Position numbers and translations under genes: made by a program. DNA of 64,000 nucleotides from Paenibacillus mendelii (GTDB lineage: Bacteria; Bacillota; Bacilli; Paenibacillales; Paenibacillaceae): positions 1 through 64,000 of the forward strand of contig NZ_JANHOF010000013.1 of assembly GCF_024498075.1 (NCBI RefSeq). Reading direction: 5' to 3'. The notes beneath the pieces are model-generated. The model was not told where the DNA came from. It saw only the letters and a program-made list of their open reading frames with translations, and searched no databases. Below, piece after piece: positions 50,300 to 58,778 of the stretch (position 1 is its first letter; each line of letters begins with the position of its first letter).

Positions 50300-50329
50300 T
50301 TGACGATTTTGCTTTATTTTAAGTATAAT
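50300..50329 (+). promoter_or_regulatory. Sigma-A promoter of the guanylate kinase-like gene
   Basis: TTGACG and TATAAT with an 18-nt AT-rich spacer, ~60 nt before the gene. Confidence 0.75.
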
Positions 50330-50397
50330 GATGGTATACTCGTGTTCCCATATAACCCCTCTTCTTGCTTAGCGGAACGCTCAAGGAGGTTGTGCGA

Positions 50398-50985
50398 ATG
50401 GTTGAGCTTAACGATCGCGAACTGATCTTCGTGTTCACCGGGCCTGACGGATCTGGCCGCAAGACCGTAGCGGACAGCGTCGGTACGACATTCGGGATGC
50501 CGAAGGTGCTGTCTTACGCGACGCGAACGCCAAGACCTGGAGAAGTGAACGGGCAGGATTATCACTTTATCACCCCCGAGCTGTACGATCTGATGGAGGA
50601 TGGCGGCGAGTTTATTGAGAGTGTTACCCTCCAGAACAACCGCTACGGACTGCGGGGTATCGACATTGAGCAGAGCTTTCAGAAGGAAGGATGCATCTAC
50701 CTGGTCCTGAATCCCGAAGGCGCGGAGCTGTTAAAAGAGATGTACGGGGATCATGTCGTTCGGATCTTCATCTATGCCGACCGTAAGACGGTCGAGAGCC
50801 GGGAACGCGAACAGGGGATTAACGAGGAGATCATCGCCGATCATCTGGACAATTACGAGATAGCGATGGCGTATCAATCCTCATGTGAGCATGTGTTTGA
50901 GAATTACGATCTGGCGCACACGGTATTCGATATTACGAATACATTGGAAGATTACCTGCAGCGGGATCTGGTGGAGAGAGACTAA
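50398..50985 (+). CDS. Guanylate kinase-like protein
   Basis: 195 residues with the guanylate-kinase fold. The P-loop is GPDGSGRKT and the GMP-binding region includes SYATRTPRPGEVNGQDYHFI and EFIESVTLQNNRYGL. The P-loop has Arg between Gly and Lys (GSGRKT), as in ordinary GSGKGT/GSGVGKGT loops modified by one position. It is separate from the rpoZ neighbourhood where the housekeeping gmk normally sits, so it is likely a paralogue. AGGAGG precedes the ATG by 8 nt. May phosphorylate GMP/dGMP or be a degenerate regulator. Confidence 0.82.
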   Translation: MVELNDRELIFVFTGPDGSGRKTVADSVGTTFGMPKVLSYATRTPRPGEVNGQDYHFITPELYDLMEDGGEFIESVTLQNNRYGLRGIDIEQSFQKEGCIYLVLNPEGAELLKEMYGDHVVRIFIYADRKTVESREREQGINEEIIADHLDNYEIAMAYQSSCEHVFENYDLAHTVFDITNTLEDYLQRDLVERD

Positions 50986-51011
50986 ACATGATACGGATGC
51001 ATACCGATTGA

Positions 51012-51044
51012 AAGCCCGCCCCCGGTTAGAGGAGCGGGCTTTTG
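51012..51044 (+). terminator. Terminator of the guanylate kinase-like gene
   Basis: Stem AAGCCCGC / GCGGGCTT with TTTTG. Confidence 0.85.
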
Positions 51045-51115
51045 CATGTTGTTCGGAGCAGCTGCTCTTCGTATCATCCGGTTGGAGCGGCAATGCCCGG
51101 AAGCCGCCAGCTTGC

Positions 51116-51904
51116 TCAGGAGCCAATGATCCGCTGCGGCTGGGTGTACACATTCATCTTCTCTCCCCGCACGAATCCGGCGCAGGTAATGCCCAGATCG
51201 TGCGCCAGCTGAAGAGCCAGATCGGTTGGTGCCGATTTGGAGAGTATGATGCCGACGCCGATCTTAGCCGCCTTCAGCACAACCTCGGAAGAGAGGCGGC
51301 CGCTGAAGGCGATGATGAGATCGGTGGTGCGGATCCGGTTCTGCAAGCAGTAGCCAAGCAGCTTGTCGAGCGCATTGTGGCGGCCGATATCGGCGCGTAC
51401 GGCCAAGAGAGACTCTGTCGTACAGATGGCGGCGTTATGCAGACCGCCGGTCGCTTGGAATTCCGCAGAGCTCTGCTGCAGCAGCCGCATAAGTCGAATG
51501 GCTTGGCCTGCGGACATCTTCATCTGGGAGGTGGAGGTGCGGGCGGTACGGACATCGTTCATGAAATAGAACTGACGGCTCTTCCCGCAGCAAGAGCCAA
51601 TGAACCGCTTGGATACGTCGGTCTTGGCGGTGGACTGCTTATGCTTCAGCTCTGCATAGATATAGCCCCGATCCTCATCGATCTTCAGTGAGGCGATATC
51701 GTCGATCGTCCGAATGATGCCTTCCGAAGCGAGAAAGCCAATCGCCATTTCTTCCAATGCGGACGGCGAGCATACGATGGTTGCAAATTCTTCCCCATCC
51801 AGCTGGAAGGTCAGCGGATATTCAGCTGCAATTTCGTCATCGGTCTCAACTGCTGCATCACCGTCAATCTTCCATATGCGCCAATTTGTCGTCGATTCTA
51901 GCAT
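51116..51904 (-). CDS. fdhD: Formate dehydrogenase accessory sulfurtransferase FdhD
   Basis: 262 residues. The catalytic Cys pair is in GSCCGKS (Cys105, Cys106); the FdhD motifs GGLHNAAIC, DIGRHNALDKLLG and SGRLSSEVVLKAAKIG are present. FdhD transfers sulfur from a desulfurase to the molybdenum cofactor. GGAGGG precedes the start; a GTG one codon earlier is possible. It begins within 6 nt of the end of the molybdoenzyme gene, clearly co-transcribed. Confidence 0.95.
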   Translation of the reverse strand: MLESTTNWRIWKIDGDAAVETDDEIAAEYPLTFQLDGEEFATIVCSPSALEEMAIGFLASEGIIRTIDDIASLKIDEDRGYIYAELKHKQSTAKTDVSKRFIGSCCGKSRQFYFMNDVRTARTSTSQMKMSAGQAIRLMRLLQQSSAEFQATGGLHNAAICTTESLLAVRADIGRHNALDKLLGYCLQNRIRTTDLIIAFSGRLSSEVVLKAAKIGVGIILSKSAPTDLALQLAHDLGITCAGFVRGEKMNVYTQPQRIIGS

Positions 51905-51910
51905 CACCGG

Positions 51911-54268
51911 TTACCCTCCGATCAGATCCGTCTCCAGCTCATCGATTCGTTTCTCCACATACCGATTATCCTTCAGTGCATGGAACGCTTCCGCCTTCTC
52001 CAGCACGACCGCCGAATTATATTCGGGTATGCCGGCCATCGGCTCGTAGACGCCCTTCTGGAAGAGGACATTACCCTCCGGCCAGAACAATTCCAGATTG
52101 CCCGGCGCTACATCGCCCGTCTTCGCCCGGCCATGGAAGATGCCGTGACGGTTGTAGACCACGATCGCATCGCCATCGGCAATACCGAGCGCCCGCGTAT
52201 CCGTCTCGCTGACAATAACATCATAGCGGTCAGCGTCCGTAAAGGGGTCCGTATCGCTGTAGATCATGGAATTGAACTGCTTGCCGCGCCGTGTCGTCGC
52301 ATAGAAGTGGCCCTCCGGCTTGCGCAGGTCGGGCAGCTCGACGGGAATCAGCGTACCCCGCCCATCCGGCGTCGGACAAAGGCCGTCCTCGCAAAGCCAA
52401 GCGCCTCCCCATTGAAACACGTCTCCCTTCTCGCGCAAATGTTGAATGCCGTCATAATTCGGTGCAGTACGGGCGATCTCGTCACGGATGGCTTGCGCAT
52501 CCGGGAAGGCGATGATCTGCCGCTGCTCCGGAAAGACGCGGGCGGCCAAATCGCAATAAATCTGCCATTCTGCACGCGCTTCGGGCATTCGAGGACCTTC
52601 GATCTCCGGAGAGAAATAGACCATCCGCTCCGTCGAGGTGGATGTGCCGCCGCCGGGCTGCTCGTAGCGGGTCATCGCCGGCAGGACAATCACGGCTTCG
52701 CGGGCGTCCGCCAGTGTGGAGGTGTTGAGAACGATATCCTGATGCACGCGAATATCGACGGACTCCAAGCAGCTGCGCACAAAGTCAGGCTCTGGCATCG
52801 TCTCCAGAAAATTGCCGCCGGATGTATAGAAGAGCTTTAGCTTTCGTTCATGCTCCTCCGGAAGCAGCGCATTCTCCAGCGATACGCCGATAATGTCGCC
52901 TTGCCATCGCGGCAGCTCGAAGCCCCATTCACGCTCGATACGAGGGATATCCTCGCCCTTGAACTCGCCGCCGGGCAGGCTGAACGGATCCGCGCCCATC
53001 TCGCCCGAGCCTTGTACGCCGCTATGGCCGCGGATCGGCATGAGTCCGCAATATTCACGGCCAAGAAAGCCGCGGAGCAGGGCCAGATTGGCGACCTGCG
53101 AAATATTGTCCGTACCGAACCGGTGCTGCGTCAGCCCCATGCTCCAGACAAATACCCCCGATTTGGCATGGGCCAGCATCTCGGCGAATTCCGCATTCCG
53201 CGCTCTGGACATGCCGGAGGACTTCTCCAGCTGTTCCCATTCCTGAAGCTCCACATGTGCCTTAAGCGTCTCATAGCCGTTCACATGCGCTTCGACGAAC
53301 GCATGATCCACGGCGGAGCCCGGCTGCTCGGCTTCCATTGCAAACCAATGCTTCATGACGCCGTGCATGAACGCAATGTCGCCGCCGATGTTCACTTGAT
53401 AGAAATCATCGGCGATGCGCGTGCCGAATAGAGCGGATTCCGGTATAGAAGGCACCCAATACCCGTCCATCGCGGGTTCCCGATAAGGATTGATGACGAT
53501 AATCTTGGTTCCTTTGCGTTTGGCTGCGTACATATATTTGGTGGACACCGGCTGATTGTTAGCGGCAACGCTGCCCCAGAAGACGAGGACATCGGTGCCG
53601 ATCCAATCCTTGTAGCTGCAGCTGGAAGCGCCGATACCGACTGAACGCTTCAGTCCGGTCTTGGAGGGCGAATGGCAAATGCGCGAAGCATTATCGATAT
53701 TGTTCGTGCCAAGAAACCGGGCGGTCTTGGCCGCGACGTAATAGGACTCATTCGTAATTCCGCGTGCCGTCAAGTAGAAAGCAAGCTGCTTGGGGTGGAT
53801 GCTGCGGATTTTGCCCGCGATCAGATTCAGCGCCTCGTCCCAAGAAAGCCGGCTGAAGCGGCGTTCGCCTGTGCGGCGGATAAGCGGATAAGGGAGGCGG
53901 CCAAGCTTGCGCAGCTGCGTGCTGTTCATCTGCTGCAGCTCATCGATATCCGCATGAAGGATCTCCGGCTTGATGGCCGGCATCGTGTTCAGCCGAAGCA
54001 GGTTCAGCCGGGTAGTGCACAGATGCGGTCCTTCCAGCGTCTGGTCATACAGCCCGGACACGCCGAGCGCGCAGCCGTCGCAAACGCCTTGCGTCAGGAT
54101 CCGATAGGCATAGGGCAGATTATCGCGGTTCTCGGCCATGACTTTCAACGTGTCGCGGATGTGATGCGGTTTGATGCGTCCGAGTCCGAACGGTACTTTG
54201 CTGACCCACAGCTTCGGATCCGGTTTGCCGGGCAGCTTGATGCGCCCGGAATGCTTGGTTGTGCCCAT
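51911..54268 (-). CDS. FdhF/YdeP family molybdopterin oxidoreductase
   Basis: 785 residues. The N-terminus has the YdeP-type Cys pattern TQGVCDGCALG and GPHLCTTRL. The bis-MGD domains include the molybdenum-ligand region NASRICHSPS, FWGSVAANNQP and a C-terminal MopB-like beta-barrel (DTRALGIADGDAIVVYNRHG). This family lacks the NADH-linked subunits of formate dehydrogenases and its physiological substrate is unsettled. AGGAGGG precedes the ATG. A long hairpin terminator lies between it and the upstream DUF2294 gene. fdhD follows directly. Confidence 0.9.
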   Translation of the reverse strand: MGTTKHSGRIKLPGKPDPKLWVSKVPFGLGRIKPHHIRDTLKVMAENRDNLPYAYRILTQGVCDGCALGVSGLYDQTLEGPHLCTTRLNLLRLNTMPAIKPEILHADIDELQQMNSTQLRKLGRLPYPLIRRTGERRFSRLSWDEALNLIAGKIRSIHPKQLAFYLTARGITNESYYVAAKTARFLGTNNIDNASRICHSPSKTGLKRSVGIGASSCSYKDWIGTDVLVFWGSVAANNQPVSTKYMYAAKRKGTKIIVINPYREPAMDGYWVPSIPESALFGTRIADDFYQVNIGGDIAFMHGVMKHWFAMEAEQPGSAVDHAFVEAHVNGYETLKAHVELQEWEQLEKSSGMSRARNAEFAEMLAHAKSGVFVWSMGLTQHRFGTDNISQVANLALLRGFLGREYCGLMPIRGHSGVQGSGEMGADPFSLPGGEFKGEDIPRIEREWGFELPRWQGDIIGVSLENALLPEEHERKLKLFYTSGGNFLETMPEPDFVRSCLESVDIRVHQDIVLNTSTLADAREAVIVLPAMTRYEQPGGGTSTSTERMVYFSPEIEGPRMPEARAEWQIYCDLAARVFPEQRQIIAFPDAQAIRDEIARTAPNYDGIQHLREKGDVFQWGGAWLCEDGLCPTPDGRGTLIPVELPDLRKPEGHFYATTRRGKQFNSMIYSDTDPFTDADRYDVIVSETDTRALGIADGDAIVVYNRHGIFHGRAKTGDVAPGNLELFWPEGNVLFQKGVYEPMAGIPEYNSAVVLEKAEAFHALKDNRYVEKRIDELETDLIGG

Positions 54269-54292
54269 GATATGACCCTCCTATAATTCCAA

Positions 54293-54353
54293 TAAAAAAA
54301 CCGTCCGGTACAACAATTTTTCGGGAAGGAAAAATTATCGTGTCCAAACGGTT
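54293..54353 (-). terminator. Long hairpin terminator between the DUF2294 gene and the molybdoenzyme gene
   Basis: On the minus strand AACCGT pairs with ACGGTT; the interior holds a second perfect stem AATTTTTC / GAAAAATT, and eight T follow. It ends ~25 nt before the molybdoenzyme start, so it may attenuate readthrough rather than only end the upstream gene. Confidence 0.8.
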
Positions 54354-54401
54354 AGTCTCTTGCAGGTGCGCTGCTAAGTTCCAACATATATGATAGCCAT
54401 T

Positions 54402-54770
54402 TCATGATTCATCCGTAGATAAGAGAACTTGAATGTCTCGGTCGAATACGAAGATGGACATGCCGAAGTCCTTGTCGATATCAATATCGACGAACAGCTC
54501 GACGAATTTGGCTCCGAGCAATTCCTCCAGCTCGATGGGAGGGTTGCTGCGGTACATGTCCTTCACCATCTGCGTCCGTGCTTCGCGAAGCATCTGCTTC
54601 CCGTCGCTTGCAGAGGCAATGAATTTCTCTACCGGGGAGAGGTTGCCCTCCATCTCACAGATGGCCCAATTCTTGCAAAAGGTGGCCGTGATCCGTGCAG
54701 GGCCTTTACCCATGTGGCGTTTCCGGTAGGCCTTGACCAGGTTGCAAAATTCGGCTTCAAGTTTGTTCAT
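54402..54770 (-). CDS. DUF2294 family protein
   Basis: 122 residues matching the Bacillota DUF2294 family: KLEAEFCNLVKAYRKRHMGKGPARITATFCKNWAICEMEGNLSPVEKF and the following VKDMYR. Soluble, mixed alpha/beta, no known activity. It is co-directional with the formate dehydrogenase-like pair, suggesting a functional link. GTGAGGT precedes the ATG. A small hairpin (GACAG-CTGTC) lies in its leader near 54817. Confidence 0.85.
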   Translation of the reverse strand: MNKLEAEFCNLVKAYRKRHMGKGPARITATFCKNWAICEMEGNLSPVEKFIASASDGKQMLREARTQMVKDMYRSNPPIELEELLGAKFVELFVDIDIDKDFGMSIFVFDRDIQVLLSTDES

Positions 54771-54964
54771 GATTGTCGTACCTCACATCCACAGAACCGG
54801 TGACAGGAGCACTGTCCCGTGTCATACGGCGGGGAACCTTTTCTTTTGTTCATCTTAACAAGAAAGCGAATTCATGGCAAGGTGAGTTTCTTCGGGCAAT
54901 TGTTCAAATGACAACGAATTGTTTACAATGGAATAGCGTCTATGAATAGGTGAGGTGAGTCCTA

Positions 54965-55447
54965 ATGAATGTGTACGATTTCCATGTGCGAACGATACGG
55001 GGCGACGAAGTTTCTTTAGCGGACTACCGGGGCCAGGTGCTTCTCATCGTGAATACGGCTACCAAATGCGGCTTTGCGCCGCAATTCAATGAAATGCAGC
55101 AGTTATACGATACGTATAAGGAACAGGGCTTTACGGTGCTGGGCTTCCCGTGCAACCAATTCCGTGAGCAGGAGCCCGGAAACGATAGCCAAGTGGAGCA
55201 GGCGTGTCAGTTGAACTTCGGCGTCAATTTTCCCTTGTTTGCCAAGATCGACGTGAACGGGAAAGAAGCGGATCCGTTGTATGTCTACTTAAAGAAAGAG
55301 ACATCGGGGCTGTTCGGCTCGTCGATTAAGTGGAACTTCACGAAATTCCTGATCGACCGGAAGGGTCAGGTTGTGAAACGGTACTCACCGACGACCAGAC
55401 CGCTCAAATTCGAGGACCGGATTGTGAAGCTGCTCGGTACGCATTGA
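54965..55447 (+). CDS. bsaA: Glutathione peroxidase-like thiol peroxidase (BsaA type)
   Basis: 160 residues with the thioredoxin-like GPx fold. Peroxidatic Cys35 is in NTATKCGFAPQ; the catalytic Gln and Trp regions are VLGFPCNQFREQEPG and IKWNFTKFLIDRKG. It is a Cys-type, monomeric enzyme that reduces peroxides with thioredoxin rather than glutathione in this group. AGGTGAG precedes the ATG. The last codons and stop are part of a 23-bp tandem duplication. Confidence 0.93.
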   Translation: MNVYDFHVRTIRGDEVSLADYRGQVLLIVNTATKCGFAPQFNEMQQLYDTYKEQGFTVLGFPCNQFREQEPGNDSQVEQACQLNFGVNFPLFAKIDVNGKEADPLYVYLKKETSGLFGSSIKWNFTKFLIDRKGQVVKRYSPTTRPLKFEDRIVKLLGTH

Positions 55448-55475
55448 TTGAACTGCTCGGTACGCATTGATTGAA
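55430..55475 (+). repeat. Perfect 23-bp tandem duplication across the glutathione peroxidase stop codon
   Basis: CTGCTCGGTACGCATTGATT plus GAA is repeated twice back-to-back. The first copy contains the stop codon, so the protein is unaffected. Probably a recent slippage event. Confidence 0.9.
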
Positions 55476-55502
55476 CCCCGTTAAGGAGTGGACTAACCGA
55501 AA

Positions 55503-56075
55503 ATGAATGCTTTATCCTACGCCTTGCTCAGTATGCTGTTCCGGAAGTCATGCTCAGGCTATGAGCTGATGAAGATGATGGGCGTGTTCTGGCAGGCGAA
55601 GCACAGTCAGATTTACCCGCTTCTGGCGAAGCTGGAGCAGAAAGAACTGGTTACCTACGAGCATGTGGGACAGACGGGCAAGCCGGATAAGAAGCTGTAC
55701 TCCATTACTGACCTGGGAACAGCGGCACTCAAGGAATGGATCGATCACAGTCCGGCTGCCGTACCTGTACAGCGCGATGAATTTCTCATTAAGGTCTACG
55801 CCATCGGCTTGTCCGATCCGAACACCGCCATACAGTTATTCGAGGAAAGAATCGCAATGTTAATGGAGAAGGCAGCCTATCTACAATCTCAGGTAAGCGA
55901 AATGGATGAGCTTATGAACGGCATGCTGCCGGGCATGAACGACAAGCATTTTGGCCGTTACTTGCTCTATCAGCGGAGAGTGTTGACCGGACGCGAAGAA
56001 ATCGAATGGTGCAAGTGGGCCATGTCCTTAATTGCCAAGCCATCCGGGCAGGCGCGTCCGGCAGCGGAAGAATAA
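55503..56075 (+). CDS. PadR family transcriptional regulator
   Basis: 190 residues. N-terminal winged helix (ALLSMLFRKSCSGYELMKMM ... HSQIYPLLAKLEQKELVTYEHV, with GKPDKKLYSITDLG wing) and a C-terminal helical dimerisation domain of the VirR-like subtype (about 90-180). PadR proteins usually repress stress or drug-efflux genes; the target is not evident here. AAGGAG precedes the ATG. Confidence 0.92.
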   Translation: MNALSYALLSMLFRKSCSGYELMKMMGVFWQAKHSQIYPLLAKLEQKELVTYEHVGQTGKPDKKLYSITDLGTAALKEWIDHSPAAVPVQRDEFLIKVYAIGLSDPNTAIQLFEERIAMLMEKAAYLQSQVSEMDELMNGMLPGMNDKHFGRYLLYQRRVLTGREEIEWCKWAMSLIAKPSGQARPAAEE

Positions 56076-56080
56076 GGTGG

Positions 56081-56109
56081 TTAACACGCCATGCCGTCTA
56101 TGCTATAAT
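56081..56109 (+). promoter_or_regulatory. Sigma-A promoter of the yhhQ-like gene
   Basis: TTAACA and TATAAT with a 17-nt spacer, just upstream of the preQ1 element. Confidence 0.8.
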
Positions 56110-56130
56110 GCAACAAGCTCCGCATGGGGG

Positions 56131-56173
56131 CCGCGGTTCGAAAACTCCCGCGTTATCAAAACTAGGAGGATTA
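56131..56173 (+). ncRNA. preQ1-I type riboswitch
   Basis: Helix CGCGG (56132) / CCGCG (56148) closes a loop beginning TTC. An A-rich strand and CTAGGAGG follow, where the GGAG of the ribosome binding site can pair with the loop CTC to form the H-type pseudoknot. The small size, the layout and the downstream queuosine-precursor transporter support preQ1 sensing with translational control. The match to the class is by eye only. Confidence 0.7.
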
Positions 56174-56180
56174 ATGTAAT

Positions 56181-56864
56181 ATGTTTAACTTTTCATGGGG
56201 CGTATTGTTCGTTATTGTGAACTTTGCGCTGTTTCTCGTGTGCTATCGCGCATTCGGGAAGCAAGGGCTTTATGCATGGGTAGGGATCGCGACCGTGCTC
56301 GCCAACATTCAAGTGGTGAAGACGATCGAGATGTTCGGCTTCGTCATGACGCTTGGCAACACGATGTACGGGACGATTTACTTGACCTCCGATCTGCTAA
56401 ACGAGAAATATGGCGAGAAGGAAGCCAAGAAGGCCGTTTGGTTCGGCTTCTTCACACTCCTCATGACGATGATCGTTATGCAGATGGCGTTGAAGTTTCA
56501 GCCGCAGGCGTCGGATTTCGGGCAGAAGCCGATGGAGGACATCTTCGGCCTTATGCCGTGGATTGCGCTCGGCAGCTTGTCGGCTTATTTTGTAAGCCAG
56601 TTCCTCGATGTAAGGATTTACACCTTCCTCAAGAAAGTGTTTCCTGCACCCAATCAGCTGTGGATTCGTAACAATGGCAGCACAGGGATCAGCCAGTTGG
56701 TCGACTCGCTCGTCTTCTGCACGATTGCTTTCGGGAGAGCGGGCTATACCTGGGAGGTTTGGTTCGAAATTTTCCTGACGACGTATGCCATTAAGTTTGT
56801 GATCTCCATGGCATCGACGCCGGTTCTTTATATCGCGCGAAGCTTCAAATTCAAATCCGAATAA
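56181..56864 (+). CDS. yhhQ: Queuosine precursor transporter, YhhQ (VUT) family
   Basis: 227 residues with about six transmembrane helices and the VUT-family motifs LTSDLLNEKYGEKEAKKAVW and a late D-S-L-V-F stretch after RNNGSTGISQLVDSLVF. It imports preQ0/preQ1 for tRNA queuosine synthesis. Controlled by the preQ1-I-like element that contains its SD; terminator follows. Confidence 0.93.
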   Translation: MFNFSWGVLFVIVNFALFLVCYRAFGKQGLYAWVGIATVLANIQVVKTIEMFGFVMTLGNTMYGTIYLTSDLLNEKYGEKEAKKAVWFGFFTLLMTMIVMQMALKFQPQASDFGQKPMEDIFGLMPWIALGSLSAYFVSQFLDVRIYTFLKKVFPAPNQLWIRNNGSTGISQLVDSLVFCTIAFGRAGYTWEVWFEIFLTTYAIKFVISMASTPVLYIARSFKFKSE

Positions 56865-56902
56865 AGCGGTGCATGGTTAGTTACGTGACCGGCACGGAAG
56901 AA

Positions 56903-56941
56903 AGCGGCAGGAGTGAACGGCACTCCTGCCGCTTTTTGTTG
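56903..56941 (+). terminator. Terminator of the yhhQ-like gene
   Basis: Perfect stem GCGGCAGGAGTG / CACTCCTGCCGC followed by TTTTTGTT. Confidence 0.95.
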
Positions 56942-57071
56942 TGATCCCGCCTTATGCGGTACGCGTTACAGGTCGGTATACCATCCGCCGCCTTGCAGCA
57001 TGCATGTTGTAAATCGCTGTAATTATAAGTAAGCTTTATGGAAATGAAGTGTGAAACGGGGAGGCGAATCT

Positions 57072-57800
57072 GTGTACGCCAGCAGCTTCAGCAACGTTAG
57101 AGGGATCATTTTTGATATGGACAATACGCTGCTTCAGTCGAATATCGATTTTGGGGCGATGAAAAGTGATATTTATGAGTATTTGATGCAGAACGCCGTA
57201 CTAGAGAGCGGCTTTCCAGTGAAGGAGCATACGACTGCGACTTTGATCGAGCACGTCAGGCAGACGGGCAAGCTGACCGATTCGCTGTACTATGCGGTCA
57301 TGGATATCGCAGCGGAGCATGAGCTTCGAGGGATGGAGGGCGCGGGTCTCGAACCGGGAGCAGAGGAGCTTCTGGCTGTTCTGCACCAGAGGTACCAGCT
57401 TGCTATCGTGACGAATAATTCAATTGCCGCGGCCCGCGAGGCGCTTGAACGCACCGGGATCATCTCTGTCTTCGACCTGGTCGTCGGCCGGGAACAGATG
57501 GCGTCAATGAAACCCAATCCGGCTGGCTTTGTTGTGGTGAAGGAGACGCTTCGTTTTGTGGGCAATGATCAATGGCTGTCGGTGGGCGATGCGTGGATCG
57601 ATGGTAAGGCGTCAGCCGATGCGGGCATCCCCTTCATTAGTTATCGGACGGGGCTGGATGTCATGCATGCTCGCGGTGTTCGGCCGATTGGACGAATAGA
57701 CCGGTTGAGCGAATTAATCCCATTGCTGGAGAAGCAGAACGAAAGCGATTCAACGTATACGGATCAGGAGGGACCGATATGCGGAACAAACAAAGGCTGA
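57072..57800 (+). CDS. HAD family hydrolase (phosphatase)
   Basis: 242 residues. HAD motif I FDMDNTLLQ (Asp15, Asp17), motif II region VTNNS, Lys in SMKPNPAGF and motif IV GDAWIDGKAS are present with a helical cap after motif I, a phosphoglycolate-phosphatase-like architecture. Substrate unknown. GTG at 57072 with GGGAGG 7 nt upstream is chosen over a GTG at 57051. The 3' end overlaps the next gene by 22 nt. Confidence 0.88.
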   Translation: MYASSFSNVRGIIFDMDNTLLQSNIDFGAMKSDIYEYLMQNAVLESGFPVKEHTTATLIEHVRQTGKLTDSLYYAVMDIAAEHELRGMEGAGLEPGAEELLAVLHQRYQLAIVTNNSIAAAREALERTGIISVFDLVVGREQMASMKPNPAGFVVVKETLRFVGNDQWLSVGDAWIDGKASADAGIPFISYRTGLDVMHARGVRPIGRIDRLSELIPLLEKQNESDSTYTDQEGPICGTNKG

Positions 57801-58681
57801 TTGCCGCTATCGCAGTCTGCGTACTTGTTGGGGTGTTCATCGCTTTCAGGCTTCTGAACGGGACGTTAACGGCTTCAACCATTCATATCGTTGAGAAGAG
57901 TGAGGATCCAAGCGGCGAAGAGAGATGGATTCAGGCTTATGATCCGAATAATCAAGAGAAGGAGCAAGCCTTCAGGATCATGGTCAAGGACCGGACGGCC
58001 TGGAATCTGCTGGAGGTGGGTAACGAATATTTTGCATCTTATGAACGAAGAAGTGATAACGATGTTTACAAGCTTCGCAAGGCGGAGCCGGATGCTGTAA
58101 GAGATTCGTCCAATGGTACCGGGCCAGCCGCTATTAACGGCAATGTGGCGATCAATTCACCGATGACGATCTCCAATACACCGATTCCGGGCACGAACAG
58201 CACGCTCAAGCTCCGGCTTGTCGAGGGCAGCTATTCCGAGGACTGGCAGCCGGGCGCCTATCAAGGCACGGTCTACGAGGGGGAATTCATCTTCGAGGTG
58301 CAAGATGAGGTCGGCAATACAATCCAAACGACGGCGCTAAACCAATTTTATAATGAGCCGCTTACCTTCACGCATCTCTTCCTTCTATCACTTGATGATT
58401 ACAATGGGGACGGTCTGCTGGACTTTACATTGGGTCAGCATGGCAACAGCAACGGTAATGAATACCGGATCTTCAGCGTGCAGCCGGATTTCAGTATCGT
58501 CGAGCTGCCGGTTCCAGGCTCAAGCTTATATGTCAGCGGCGGGACGGGAGATAAATATTCCATCAAGCTGGAGGCCGAAGAAGGCGGTATATTGCACTAT
58601 TCCTACTACTCGCAGGAGGAAGGGAACTACGTTCAAAAGAAGCTGGGCTGGAAGGATGGAGCGTTCGCCGAGATGAAATAA
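57779..58681 (+). CDS. Membrane-anchored exoprotein with FG-GAP/VCBS-like segment
   Basis: 300 residues with one N-terminal transmembrane segment (about 7-26) and an extracellular body. The segment DDYNGDGLLDFTLGQHGNSNGNEYRIF is an FG-GAP/VCBS-type calcium-binding loop. Related secreted proteins of unknown function occur in Paenibacillus. Translationally coupled to the HAD gene by overlap. Confidence 0.7.
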   Translation: MRNKQRLIAAIAVCVLVGVFIAFRLLNGTLTASTIHIVEKSEDPSGEERWIQAYDPNNQEKEQAFRIMVKDRTAWNLLEVGNEYFASYERRSDNDVYKLRKAEPDAVRDSSNGTGPAAINGNVAINSPMTISNTPIPGTNSTLKLRLVEGSYSEDWQPGAYQGTVYEGEFIFEVQDEVGNTIQTTALNQFYNEPLTFTHLFLLSLDDYNGDGLLDFTLGQHGNSNGNEYRIFSVQPDFSIVELPVPGSSLYVSGGTGDKYSIKLEAEEGGILHYSYYSQEEGNYVQKKLGWKDGAFAEMK

Positions 58682-58778
58682 CAGTGGTGTATTTTCTTCT
58701 AACCGATCGAATCGAATTCATGATATGATGATGCCTGATTCTAGAAAAAGATGTATCGGATAGGAGATTATTCGCCGC

